A stretch of 58,295 nucleotides of DNA from Bacillota bacterium. Its GTDB lineage: Bacteria > Bacillota_I > Bacilli_A > RFN20 > CAG-288. The DNA lies in assembly GCA_023459795.1 (NCBI GenBank), contig JAEWSP010000016.1:1-58295 (forward strand), read 5' to 3'. Of the stretch, positions 39,823 through 48,593 are shown piece by piece; position 1 is the first letter of the stretch, and each line of letters starts with the position of its first letter. Made by a program: the position numbers and the translations under genes. The notes below the pieces were generated by a model that worked only from the letters and a program-made list of their open reading frames with translations, searched no databases and was not told the origin of the DNA.

Positions 39823-40432
39823 AATACCCGTCTTACTTTGTAAAGTAGGAGAAAAAGACGGAGGGCTTTCAAACGTCGTTTTATTGAAAACGATTTCGAT
39901 TCCAGACATTTATTTTTTTGTTTCGTTGAAGAAAACAGCACCCTAGAAATGGCCACAAAATGTAAGGGGTTTCCGAAAACGTTGTTGCTATTCTTAAATA
40001 GAAAAAGGGGAAAAAGTAATTATAGATAGCAAGATGTACTCATGGGAAAGGAATGGAACATGCAAAAGTGCCTATAAAATGAGCAATATCCGGTATTGAA
40101 ATCAAAAAAGCATTGATTCTTTTCGACGGCAATAATTACTTAAACAAATGCTTAAACCTTTGCTTTCGGCCAAGAAGGCCTTTACATCTCAAGAAAGAAA
40201 AAACAGTTATTTCATCGCAATAATTCCAAGCTGAAATTATTAAGATGCAAAAAATGAATTTGCCAGGCGACAATTTTCTAAAGTTAAGAAACTGTCTAAA
40301 AAGACTATGTTGCACCCTTTACTTCTTTTTGTCTTTTTTTATCTTTATGAAGAACGATAAATTATTTCGAAAGCCAAAAGTGGCTTGTTTCGGGCAAATT
40401 CTCGATGTATGCCAATAATTACCCAAAAATGG
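39823..40432. other. Long AT-rich intergenic region ahead of the sugar importer
   Basis: About 600 bases have no supported gene. They contain a hairpin CCGTCTT/AAGACGG (39828-39861, with inner ACTTT/AAAGT) without T-run, and a cre-like word TTGAAAACGATTTCG (39884-39898, one mismatch at the last position). The rest is AT-rich. The region is long for this compact genome and may hold a small RNA or a distant regulatory site, but nothing decisive is seen. Confidence 0.5.
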
Positions 40433-40461
40433 TTGAACTTCGAAAAAGTGGTGACTATAAT
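40433..40461 (+). promoter_or_regulatory. Promoter of the sugar ABC importer
   Basis: TTGAAC (40433-40438) and TATAAT (40456-40461) are exactly 17 bases apart, one of the best promoters in the window. Confidence 0.8.
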
Positions 40462-40474
40462 GTAAACGCTACCA
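40460..40474. promoter_or_regulatory. cre operator overlapping the importer promoter
   Basis: ATGTAAACGCTACCA matches the CcpA cre consensus WTGNAANCGNWNNCW at every defined position. It begins inside the -10 box, a place where binding blocks RNA polymerase. Catabolite repression, or a LacI-type local repressor, is expected. Confidence 0.8.
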
Positions 40475-40529
40475 GAAAGCTGGGATTTAGTTTCCGCATT
40501 TAGTGGCTAATCCAAAAAGGAGGATTATT

Positions 40530-41924
40530 ATGAAAAAGCGGATGGCGTTATTAGGGACGATTGCAATTGCTTCTTCTCTCGCTGGACTTGCCGGCTGCAA
40601 GAAGGCCGACAGCGGTGTCTCCATTACTTATCTCAACTTCAAGCCTGAAGTTAAGGAAAATTATGAGGCGATTGTTGCTGCCTATAAAAAGGAAACTGGC
40701 AAGACCGTCGTAGTTGAAACAGCAGCTGCTGGAACCTATGACACCACCCTTACTTCGAAGATGGGCAGCGATATGCCGGCTATCTTCCAGGTCAATGGTC
40801 CTGTCGGCCTCAAGAAGTGGAAGGATTATTGCGGTGACCTCACCCAAGATACCCTCTACACCAAGCTTTCTGATCAATCGTTAGCTCTTAAGAGTGATGA
40901 TAAAGTTCTTGCTGTTCCGAATACTGTTGAAGGCTATGGCATCATCTACAATGCTGCTCTTACGAAAGCTTACTTTGCCCTTACCGACAGAGCTGCTACT
41001 GGAGCCAACTCCATGGATGATGTTAAGTCCTATGCAACCCTTAAGAAGGTTGTCGAGGATATGACTGCCAAGATCGCTGCTGGAAAGATCGGAACCACCG
41101 ATATCCCGGCTGCTACGGTCAAGGGCGTCTTTGCTGGAACCTCTCTTAAGACTGGCGAACAGTGGAGATGGCAGACCCATCTTCTCAGTGTCTCTCTCAC
41201 TGGTGAATATGGCAGCAACCTCTCTGCCGTTCCGTCTACCTTAGATTGGACTTACAATGCCAACTACCGTAATCTCTTCAACCTCTATGTAAATAACAGC
41301 TGCGATGCTGCTAACACTCTTGCCGCTAAGTCCGTTGATGATTCCATGGCGGAAGTTGCTGCTGGCAATGCCATCATGGTTCAGAACGGCAACTGGGGCG
41401 CTGGCCAGATCCTTAGTGCCACTGGCAATAAGGTCAAGTCTGATGATCTGAAGTATCTCCCACTTTACATGGGCGATATGGGCAATAATGTCAAGGAAGC
41501 TTCTCAGGGTGTCTGCGTTGGAACCGAGAACTACCTTTGCATCAACAGCAAGGTTTCTACCGAGCAGCAGACTGCTGCCAAGGACTTCCTGCACTGGCTG
41601 TATCTGGACAATGGCAAGCAGTACGTTGCCAAGGCCATTGCTGATGGCGGATTAGGATTCATTCCTACCTTCCAGGGATATGACACGGATGCTTTAAAGC
41701 CGACCGATCCTCTTTCCAAGCAGATCATGTCTTGGATGAGCAAGGATGGAGTCAAGTCCTTACCTTGGACCTTCAATTTCATTCCTTCCGAAACAGTCAA
41801 GAACACTCTTGGTGCTGATCTCGTCAAGTACATCAATGCCGGTTTCTCGGATGCCTCTTGGAACACTGCCGTTTCGGATACGAAGGCTTCGTGGGCTACT
41901 GAAGCTGCAGCTGCCGCTAAGTAA
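40530..41924 (+). CDS. Sugar ABC transporter substrate-binding lipoprotein
   Basis: The 464-residue protein starts with ATG behind AAAGGAGG. It has a lipoprotein signal peptide with lipobox LAGC and then a family-1 solute-binding fold: ISITYLNFKPE-like start, PAIFQVNGPVGLKKW, AVPNTVEGYGIIYN, AAGNAIMVQNGNWGAGQI and NYLCINSKVS. It is the surface receptor of the importer encoded downstream. The substrate is probably an oligosaccharide but is not readable. Codons are biased towards GCT and CTT, as in highly expressed genes. Confidence 0.93.
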   Translation: MKKRMALLGTIAIASSLAGLAGCKKADSGVSITYLNFKPEVKENYEAIVAAYKKETGKTVVVETAAAGTYDTTLTSKMGSDMPAIFQVNGPVGLKKWKDYCGDLTQDTLYTKLSDQSLALKSDDKVLAVPNTVEGYGIIYNAALTKAYFALTDRAATGANSMDDVKSYATLKKVVEDMTAKIAAGKIGTTDIPAATVKGVFAGTSLKTGEQWRWQTHLLSVSLTGEYGSNLSAVPSTLDWTYNANYRNLFNLYVNNSCDAANTLAAKSVDDSMAEVAAGNAIMVQNGNWGAGQILSATGNKVKSDDLKYLPLYMGDMGNNVKEASQGVCVGTENYLCINSKVSTEQQTAAKDFLHWLYLDNGKQYVAKAIADGGLGFIPTFQGYDTDALKPTDPLSKQIMSWMSKDGVKSLPWTFNFIPSETVKNTLGADLVKYINAGFSDASWNTAVSDTKASWATEAAAAAK

Positions 41925-41942
41925 GCTGAAATGAAGTCGTGA

Positions 41943-41979
41943 CGTAAAGCCACTATGATTTGTTCATAGTGGCTTTACG
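41943..41979 (+). repeat. Long hairpin between binding protein and permease genes
   Basis: A perfect 16-base stem (41943-41958 with 41964-41979) encloses TTTGT. Only a weak T-stretch follows. Such hairpins often stabilise the binding-protein message or partly stop transcription, so that more binding protein than permease is made. Confidence 0.85.
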
Positions 41980-42005
41980 CGTTTATCAAATAGGAAAGAG
42001 AAATA

Positions 42006-42851
42006 ATGCAAAGATATTACAAAAAATGGGCACCGATCTTTCTAGCACCTCTTCTAATCTGCTTTATTGGGGCGTTTCTTGTTCCGTTCTTTATGGGCGT
42101 CTTCTTCTCCTTTACGAAATATAGAACCATAAGGGACTTCAGTTTCAATGGAGTCTCGAACTTCGTTGATGCTTTCGGAAAAGGATCTACTTTTTGGCAT
42201 GCTTTGGGGATGACAGTGGCATTTGTCTGTGTTTCTGTCATTCTGATTAATGTTTTTGCATTAGCCCTGGCACTCCTGTTGACCAAAGGTTTGAAAGGTT
42301 CCGCATTCTTCCGTTCCCTCTTCTTCATGCCGAACCTTATCGGCGGTATTGTTCTTGGCTGGATCTGGAACCTGATTCTTAATGGTTTCTTAATGTCTTT
42401 AGGAACCAACCTCTATGCCAAACCGGCATATGGATTCTGGGGACTGGTTCTTGTCACTTGCTGGCAGCAGGTAGGTTACATGATGGTAATCTACATTGCC
42501 GCCTTGATGAACGTCCCTGTCGAACTTACGGAATCTGCTCAGATTGATGGCGCAAACAAGTGGCAGACTATCAAGAACGTAACAATTCCGATGATTGTTC
42601 CGGCAATTACGATCTGCACTTTCCTGACTCTCACCAATGGATTCAAGCTCTTCGATCAGAACCTTGCCTTAACCGGATCTTCTGTTCCGGAAGACCAGTT
42701 GCTGGCTTTGGATATCTATCAGACAATGTTCAACAACGCGGCCGGAAATATGGGAATCGGCCAGGCAAAGGCTTTGGTCTTCTTCCTCATTGTTGCCGCA
42801 ATCTCGGGTCTTCAGGTATTCCTTTCTAGAAAGAAGGAGGTACAGGCATAA
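42006..42851 (+). CDS. Sugar ABC permease, MalF type
   Basis: The 281-residue protein has six membrane segments and the permease EAA loop ELTESAQIDGANKWQTIKNV near residue 180. It begins with a short Lys-rich stretch (QRYYKKWAPIFLAPL) behind AGGAAAG. It pairs with the MalG-type permease two bases downstream to form the channel. Confidence 0.94.
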   Translation: MQRYYKKWAPIFLAPLLICFIGAFLVPFFMGVFFSFTKYRTIRDFSFNGVSNFVDAFGKGSTFWHALGMTVAFVCVSVILINVFALALALLLTKGLKGSAFFRSLFFMPNLIGGIVLGWIWNLILNGFLMSLGTNLYAKPAYGFWGLVLVTCWQQVGYMMVIYIAALMNVPVELTESAQIDGANKWQTIKNVTIPMIVPAITICTFLTLTNGFKLFDQNLALTGSSVPEDQLLALDIYQTMFNNAAGNMGIGQAKALVFFLIVAAISGLQVFLSRKKEVQA

Positions 42852-42853
42852 TT

Positions 42854-43795
42854 ATGGCAGAAGAGAAAAAACAAGAAAAACAACAGAATGCTCCAGTAGC
42901 TGGAAATGCTGCTGCCGTCACTTTGCAGAAGGGTGGTAAAGACCGCTCGATTAAAAACAGCAAGATTGTCGGAAACGTCTTTACCTATATTGTTCTGGTA
43001 TTAGCTGCAGGACTGGTTTTCTTCCCGCTGCTCGTTGTCTTCATGAATTCCTTCAAGGCGAAACTATATATTTCTACTTCTCCTTTCACCTTTCCGACGG
43101 CGGAAACCTTTGTAGGGTTCACTAACTATGTTACCGGAATCAAGCAATCGGATTTCTTCAGCAGTTTGCTTAATTCTCTGCTGATCACTGTCTGCTCTAC
43201 CGTGCTTATCCTTATTCTCTGCTCCATGGCTGCCTGGTTCCTGACAAGAGTCCAGACCTGGTGGACGAAGGTCATCTACTATGTCATCATCTTCTCCATG
43301 ATTGTTCCTTTCCAGATGGTTATGCTTCCTCTTGCTGGAGTTGCCGGCATCCTGAAGCTCAAAAATGTATGGGGCATCATCCTGATTTATGTCGGATTCG
43401 GAGCAGGACTTTCCACCTTCATGTATTCGGGCTTCGTAAAGGGAGTTCCGGTCGATATCGAAGAATCCGCAATGATCGATGGCTGCAATCCTCTTCAGAC
43501 ATTCTTCCATGTTGTCTTCCCGGTCATGAAACCTACGACTATTACAATCGCCATCCTCAATGTCATGTGGATCTGGAACGACTATCTTCTTCCTTATCAG
43601 GTCTTAGGAACTACCAAGGGAAAGACTACCCTTCCTGTTGCCATTCAGATTGCTATGCAGGGCGGTTACGGGGATGTCAATATGGGTGGCTTCATGGCCA
43701 TGATCGTCCTGACGATTATTCCGGTCATCGTCTTCTACCTCTTCGGTCAGAAGTACATCATCAAGGGTGTCATCTCCGGAGCAGTCAAAGGATAA
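42854..43795 (+). CDS. Sugar ABC permease, MalG type
   Basis: The 313-residue protein has six membrane segments and the EAA loop VDIEESAMIDGCNPLQTFFH near residue 205. An extra N-terminal tail of about 40 residues rich in Lys, Gln and Ala (EEKKQEKQQNAPVAG) precedes the first segment, which most MalG proteins lack. The ribosome site is AAGGAGG. It forms the second half of the importer channel. Confidence 0.94.
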   Translation: MAEEKKQEKQQNAPVAGNAAAVTLQKGGKDRSIKNSKIVGNVFTYIVLVLAAGLVFFPLLVVFMNSFKAKLYISTSPFTFPTAETFVGFTNYVTGIKQSDFFSSLLNSLLITVCSTVLILILCSMAAWFLTRVQTWWTKVIYYVIIFSMIVPFQMVMLPLAGVAGILKLKNVWGIILIYVGFGAGLSTFMYSGFVKGVPVDIEESAMIDGCNPLQTFFHVVFPVMKPTTITIAILNVMWIWNDYLLPYQVLGTTKGKTTLPVAIQIAMQGGYGDVNMGGFMAMIVLTIIPVIVFYLFGQKYIIKGVISGAVKG

Positions 43796-43813
43796 ATCGA
43801 GGTAAATTACATT

Positions 43814-45088
43814 ATGGCAAGCATTAAATTCAATCATATCAAGAAGACCTACCCAGGAGAAACCAAACCAGTCATCAAAGACCTGAACTTCGAAATCAAG
43901 GATAAGGAATTCATCATCTTCGTCGGTCCTTCCGGCTGCGGAAAGTCTACGACCCTCCGTATGATTGCCGGTCTTGAGGATATCACCGGAGGAGATCTCA
44001 TCATCGATGGGAAGAAGGTCAATGATATCCCGCCTCGGGATAGAGATATCGCCATGGTTTTCCAAAACTATGCCCTTTATCCGAATATGACCGTCTACAA
44101 GAATATCGCCTTCCCGCTGAAGATCCGTAGACTCTCCGCCAAGGAGAGGGCAAGCCGTATGGAGACTGCCCAGGCCTTCGTCAAGCAGAAGAAGCTTCCT
44201 CCGGAAGAGGCTAAGGAATATCTCGACAAGATCCAGAACCAGAAGCATTACAGCAAGGAAGAAATCGATGCCAAGGTCCAGGCTGTCAGCAAGGTCCTCG
44301 ACCTGGATAAGTTCCTGCAGAGGAAACCGGCCAATCTTTCCGGCGGTCAGAGACAGAGAGTCGCTCTCGGAAGAGCAATGGTCAGAAGCCCTCGCGTCTT
44401 CCTTCTGGATGAGCCTCTCTCCAACCTCGATGCCAAGCTGAGAACGGAAATGAGATCCCAGATCTCCATGCTTCACAAGAAGCTGGATACTACTTTCGTA
44501 TATGTCACACACGACCAGACGGAAGCAATGACAATTGCCGACCGTATTGTCGTTATGAACCACGGCGATCTGCAGCAGTTCGATACTCCTAGAAACCTGT
44601 ATGAGTGCCCCTGCAACATGTTCGTTGCCGGCTTCATCGGTTCTCCGGAGATGAACTTCCTGGATGTGACTCTTTCTTCGGAAGGAGATAAATCCTTTAT
44701 TTCCTTCGGAGACGGCCACAAGGTTCAGCTTGATCAAAGCGTTGCAAGCAATCCGGTCTTCAAAAAGTACAACGGAAAGAAGCTCGCTCTTGGCATCCGT
44801 CCGGAGGCTATCACTCTGGCAACAGCGGAGAATCAGGCTACTACTGCCCCGGATTCCGTCTTCAATGTCTACGTCAAGATGGCAGAGTTCCTCGGATCGG
44901 AAATCTATCTCTACTTCGATATCGACGGCAAGCAGCATGTTGCCCGTATCCCGTCCACCTATCAGGTCCATTCCGATATGAACGTGAAGATCATCATCGA
45001 TTCCAAGAAGTGCTATTTCTTTGATCCGGAAACCCAGGATACGATTGCCTTCTCGGCTCAGAGCAAGAGCATTCCGCTGAGCTTCTGA
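43814..45088 (+). CDS. Sugar ABC transporter ATPase, MsmK/UgpC type
   Basis: The 424-residue ATPase has Walker A GPSGCGKSTT, Q-loop MVFQNYALYPNMTVY, signature NLSGGQRQRVALGRAM, Walker B VFLLDEPLSNLD, H-loop VTHDQTEA and a C-terminal TOBE-type regulatory domain. Between Q-loop and signature lies a helical insertion of about 40 residues (KLPPEEAKEYLDKIQNQKHY and after), making the protein longer than the usual 360-370. Similar insertions occur in Mollicutes sugar ATPases. It overlaps the next gene by one base. Confidence 0.95.
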   Translation: MASIKFNHIKKTYPGETKPVIKDLNFEIKDKEFIIFVGPSGCGKSTTLRMIAGLEDITGGDLIIDGKKVNDIPPRDRDIAMVFQNYALYPNMTVYKNIAFPLKIRRLSAKERASRMETAQAFVKQKKLPPEEAKEYLDKIQNQKHYSKEEIDAKVQAVSKVLDLDKFLQRKPANLSGGQRQRVALGRAMVRSPRVFLLDEPLSNLDAKLRTEMRSQISMLHKKLDTTFVYVTHDQTEAMTIADRIVVMNHGDLQQFDTPRNLYECPCNMFVAGFIGSPEMNFLDVTLSSEGDKSFISFGDGHKVQLDQSVASNPVFKKYNGKKLALGIRPEAITLATAENQATTAPDSVFNVYVKMAEFLGSEIYLYFDIDGKQHVARIPSTYQVHSDMNVKIIIDSKKCYFFDPETQDTIAFSAQSKSIPLSF

Positions 45089-45846
45089 TGAAAGAGAAAA
45101 AGCAGAAGAAGTCGTTCTTCCATGCACGGCTTAGCTTCAAACGGGACGGCCCCTTCAGGACCTACATCAATATCCTGATCGGGTATATCGATTCTGTCGT
45201 GCTGATGAATTTCTTCTTCCTGGCGGTCTCTCTGGGAATAATCACGATCGGTCCGGGTCTTGCTGCTCTCTATGATTCCTATGAGGATTTGGCTGAGAAT
45301 AGAAGCCAGAAGCGGTACCGAGGATATTTCCGGCATTTCAAGGAAGAATTCAAGCTCGGAAACATCCTGGTCGGGTTCCTTTCTACGGCTGTCCTTGCCG
45401 GTCTCTCCTACTCCTTCTACTTCTTCTTCCTGAACGTCAAGAACCAGATCTGGCTGACCATTCCCTTGGTCCTGACCGTGCTTGTCGTTTTCTTCCTGAA
45501 CCGGTTTGTTGCTTATTTCTTCCTCCAGAATGCAAGGCTGAAGCTCCCGGTCTCGACTATCCTCCACAACTCCTTCCTCCTGTCTCTTGCTTACATAAAG
45601 AATGCACTCATCTGCGACTTAGGCTTCCTGGCATTCTTCTTGGTTCCGCTTATGTTCCTGGAATACTGCATCCCCGTCCTTGCTGTCCTATCCTTCTCCG
45701 GAGCGGCACTGTCCTGCGAAATGTCCCTTTATTCCGTCGTCGACAAGTACTGCCTCAAGGATCCTAATCTCGATCCTGCCGAAATCAAGGAAGATGATCC
45801 TCATCTCCGCCTCGACCTCCTGGATCAGAAGAAGACCCAGAAGTAG
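45088..45846 (+). CDS. YesL-like (DUF624) membrane protein
   Basis: The 252-residue protein has four to six membrane segments. The stretch VLMNFFFLAVSLGIITIGPG followed by LAALYDSYEDL matches the start of YesL/DUF624 proteins, which often accompany sugar ABC importers and have no known activity. The ATG lies in the TGATG junction with the ATPase gene, so it belongs to the importer operon. A two-way terminator follows. Confidence 0.8.
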   Translation: MKEKKQKKSFFHARLSFKRDGPFRTYINILIGYIDSVVLMNFFFLAVSLGIITIGPGLAALYDSYEDLAENRSQKRYRGYFRHFKEEFKLGNILVGFLSTAVLAGLSYSFYFFFLNVKNQIWLTIPLVLTVLVVFFLNRFVAYFFLQNARLKLPVSTILHNSFLLSLAYIKNALICDLGFLAFFLVPLMFLEYCIPVLAVLSFSGAALSCEMSLYSVVDKYCLKDPNLDPAEIKEDDPHLRLDLLDQKKTQK

Positions 45847-45855
45847 ATACAAACG

Positions 45856-45890
45856 AAAAGAGCCGCGGCGGTGCTGCGGCTCTTTTGCTT
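45856..45890. terminator. Bidirectional terminator
   Basis: AAAAGAGCCGC (45856-45866) pairs perfectly with GCGGCTCTTTT (45876-45886). A-runs before and T-runs after let it serve both the importer operon and the converging gene at 45903-46670. Confidence 0.9.
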
Positions 45891-45902
45891 TGTGCTTCTT
45901 TT

Positions 45903-46670
45903 CTACTTCTCCAGGACTGCCTTGACGAGGAAATCCCGGGAGAGATAAAGGACGACGATGTTCTTTACTTCGGATAAGGGCAGATTCCTAGAGATCCTAT
46001 CTAATGCCTTGTTTCCTACTTCCTTGAAAGCGGAGAGGGTGAAGGCATTGGAATAAGTCGGGACAAAGAGGGAGTCCTTGTATACGAACAAACCGTTCGT
46101 CAGGTTGTCCGGATCAGCAGAGATGCTGTTGGGATCGGTATCCGGAAGGGTGAGGAAGGAATGGAAGATGGAGCGGATAGCCAGGACTGCCATATTCATG
46201 GCCTTCTCTTCGTTCCGTTCGAACTTCTTGAATACGTCTTTGTTCAATCCGTTCTCGTCTTCTGCCATTCCGAGGAGGACAAGCGGGGCAATGCCGGAAA
46301 GAAGCTCCGGAAGCTCGATCTTCTCCACATCGAAAAGGAAATTGTGGATAAGAGGCAGTGCCTTTTCCTTCTCCGCTTCTGCGTTCTCCCGGATCCTGTC
46401 CGGAAGGGAGGAAGTTATCTTCTGGAAATAGATGGCAAAGCGGTCTTCTATCTTCTTGCTCTCTTCTCTTCCCTTGGCCTTGCCGATAACAAGCTGTGTA
46501 ACCAGGGAATAGAGGGCATAGGAAACGGACTCGTCCAGATTGTCGTTTTCTTCTACTTTATGATCTATTTTATCGAATCGGCTGGATACTATTTCTCCGC
46601 CTACATAGAAAATGAGAGCTTCAGCAGAAGGCAGGGAATCCAAAAAAGTCCTTAGTTCAATTAGGTTCAT
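45903..46670 (-). CDS. Conserved-looking cytosolic protein of unknown function
   Basis: The 255-residue protein is acidic and mostly helical, with no membrane segment or signal peptide. It begins MNLIELRTFLDSLPSAEALI. Stretches such as IEDRFAIYFQKITSSLPDRI, MNMAVLAIRSIFHSFLTLP and DSLFVPTYSNAFTLSAFKEV show no motif known to me. Codon use matches its core neighbours, so it is a resident gene. It is transcribed with, and 45 bases downstream of, the phosphohexomutase gene, without obvious functional link. Confidence 0.7.
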   Translation of the reverse strand: MNLIELRTFLDSLPSAEALIFYVGGEIVSSRFDKIDHKVEENDNLDESVSYALYSLVTQLVIGKAKGREESKKIEDRFAIYFQKITSSLPDRIRENAEAEKEKALPLIHNFLFDVEKIELPELLSGIAPLVLLGMAEDENGLNKDVFKKFERNEEKAMNMAVLAIRSIFHSFLTLPDTDPNSISADPDNLTNGLFVYKDSLFVPTYSNAFTLSAFKEVGNKALDRISRNLPLSEVKNIVVLYLSRDFLVKAVLEK

Positions 46671-46715
46671 ATGTCTATTATACGACAGGAAAGAGGGGAA
46701 AAAGGAGGGAATCCG

Positions 46716-48404
46716 TTACTTGAAGAAATGCTCCAGATCCTTGCTGATGGTTTCGTTTTCCTGGATGGCTTCTTCCTTTGTCTTGGCAGAGACGGAGACA
46801 TAAGCCTTGAGCTTCGGTTCCGTTCCGCTAGGACGGACGACAAGGGAGCCGTCCTGGAAGAGGAACTTCAGGACATCGGAGGACGGAAGAGAGTCAAGTC
46901 CCGGGAGATAATCCAGGACCTTCTCCACCTTATGTCCGCCGAAGGAAGAGACGCCTTTTCTAAAGGAGGCCATGATCTTCCCCATCTTCTCGAATCCGGC
47001 ACTTCCGTCGAATTCATAGGAATGCAAAGTGTTGTAGGTATATCCGTATGTCTTATAGAGCTCTTCCAGCTTGTCGAGGAGAGAGATGCCGTGTGTTCTA
47101 TAGTAAGCAAACATCTCGACGATCATGAAGACGCCGTCGACAGCATCCTTGTCCCGGACATAGGTGCCGGTAAGAACGCCGTACGACTCCTCGAATCCGA
47201 AGATATAGGACTTCTCCATTCCCTTCTTCTCGAGTTTTCCGATTTCGTCTCCGATGAACTTGAAGCCGGTAAGGACGTTGACTGTCTTTACTCCGTAATG
47301 GGCGGCAATCTTGTCGGCCATATCGATCGTAACGATGGTCTTCACAAGCTCCGGGTTCTTCGGCATCTTTTTAAGAGCCGTCCTTCTCTCGCAGATATAG
47401 TTGAAAAGAAGCATTCCGGTTTCGTTTCCGGAAAGGAGCTGATACTCTCCTGCCTTATTCTTCACAGCGATTCCGACACGGTCGCAGTCCGGATCGGTTG
47501 CTATCAGAAGATCGGCCTTGTTCTTCTCGGCATAGGCCATACCCAGTTCCATTGCCTGATGGATCTCCGGATTCGGATACGGGCAGGTCGGGAAGTTGCC
47601 GTCTGCTGCTTCCTGCTCCTTGACGACGGTGATATTGGTATAACCGGATTCCTTGAGGACTCTGGTGACCGGCTTAAGGCCGGTTCCGTTCAGCGGGGAA
47701 TAGACGATAGCCACATCCTTGTCGATCTTCTCGTCTCCTAGAAGAGACTGGCTCTTGACGTTCCTTACAAAGGCAGTGATAACTTCCGGAGTGATATAAG
47801 AGATAAGGCCTTTCTTAAAGCCATCATCGTAAGAAATGAGCTTGACATCCGTAAAGGCATCCAAAGAGTTGATATATCCTAGAATCTCATCAGTAGCTTC
47901 CGTTGTAATCTGGCAGCCGTCCGGTCCATAGACCTTATAGCCGTTGTACTTGGACGGGTTGTGGGAAGCTGTCAGCATGATTCCGGTGCAGCACTTCAGA
48001 TAACGGGTTGCAAAAGAAAGAGTCGGAACAGGAGAGATATACGGATAGATGAAAACCTTTATTCCGTTAGCGGCAAAGACGCGGGCGGCAGTGATAGCGA
48101 AGACATCCGATTTGATTCTGGAGTCACGGCTTACGGCAACCTTTCTTTCTTCTTCCGGGAAGTTCTTCACGATATAGTTGGAAAGACCCTGAGTAGCCTT
48201 GGCAACGGTATAGATGTTCATCCGGTTTGTTCCGGCACCGATTACTCCGCGGAGTCCGCCGGTTCCAAATTCCAGATCCCTATAGAAAGCATCTTCCTTT
48301 CCGGCGGAATCCATTCCCTTCAGTTCCTTGACAAGGTCGACATCCTCACTTGCCTTATCCAGCCATTCCTGATAAAGTCCTTCGATATTGCGTGCTTCAG
48401 CCAT
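46716..48404 (-). CDS. Phosphoglucomutase/phosphomannomutase
   Basis: The 562-residue alpha-D-phosphohexomutase has FGTGGLRGVIGAGTNRMN near residue 47, the phospho-Ser loop LTASHNPSKYNGYKVYG, the Mg loop TDPDCDRVGIAV, the sugar loop FEESYGVLTGTYVRDKD and the phosphate loop RPSGTEPKLKAYV. Length and motifs fit the PgcA/ManB-type enzymes of Bacillota that interconvert glucose 1- and 6-phosphate. It would connect sugars released by the glycosidase and importer systems to glycolysis and to nucleotide sugars. Confidence 0.94.
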   Translation of the reverse strand: MAEARNIEGLYQEWLDKASEDVDLVKELKGMDSAGKEDAFYRDLEFGTGGLRGVIGAGTNRMNIYTVAKATQGLSNYIVKNFPEEERKVAVSRDSRIKSDVFAITAARVFAANGIKVFIYPYISPVPTLSFATRYLKCCTGIMLTASHNPSKYNGYKVYGPDGCQITTEATDEILGYINSLDAFTDVKLISYDDGFKKGLISYITPEVITAFVRNVKSQSLLGDEKIDKDVAIVYSPLNGTGLKPVTRVLKESGYTNITVVKEQEAADGNFPTCPYPNPEIHQAMELGMAYAEKNKADLLIATDPDCDRVGIAVKNKAGEYQLLSGNETGMLLFNYICERRTALKKMPKNPELVKTIVTIDMADKIAAHYGVKTVNVLTGFKFIGDEIGKLEKKGMEKSYIFGFEESYGVLTGTYVRDKDAVDGVFMIVEMFAYYRTHGISLLDKLEELYKTYGYTYNTLHSYEFDGSAGFEKMGKIMASFRKGVSSFGGHKVEKVLDYLPGLDSLPSSDVLKFLFQDGSLVVRPSGTEPKLKAYVSVSAKTKEEAIQENETISKDLEHFFK

Positions 48405-48593
48405 ACTTGCTGCCCCCTAAGTATCCGGTCTATTATCGCACAAAAAAGGCATCGGAAAGAGATTCATTCGAGGGAAAATAAAACCCCTTAACCTTAATCT
48501 TTGCCGGTTTAGTTAAAAGGAAGCGTTTAATCCCAAAAAGAGACTAGCTTACCTTATTATGCAAGCCGTATAATGAACCCCGAGGTAGTAATT

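Noticed and set aside
40503..40529. An upstream GTG start for the sugar-binding lipoprotein
   Set aside because: It would add nine residues before a complete signal peptide, and the strong AAAGGAGG site fits only ATG 40530.
43604..45127. A 507-codon open frame on the minus strand
   Set aside because: It lies wholly opposite the MalG and MsmK-type genes, whose motifs are certain. The translation is low in structure signals and lacks any family motif, so it is a shadow caused by codon bias.
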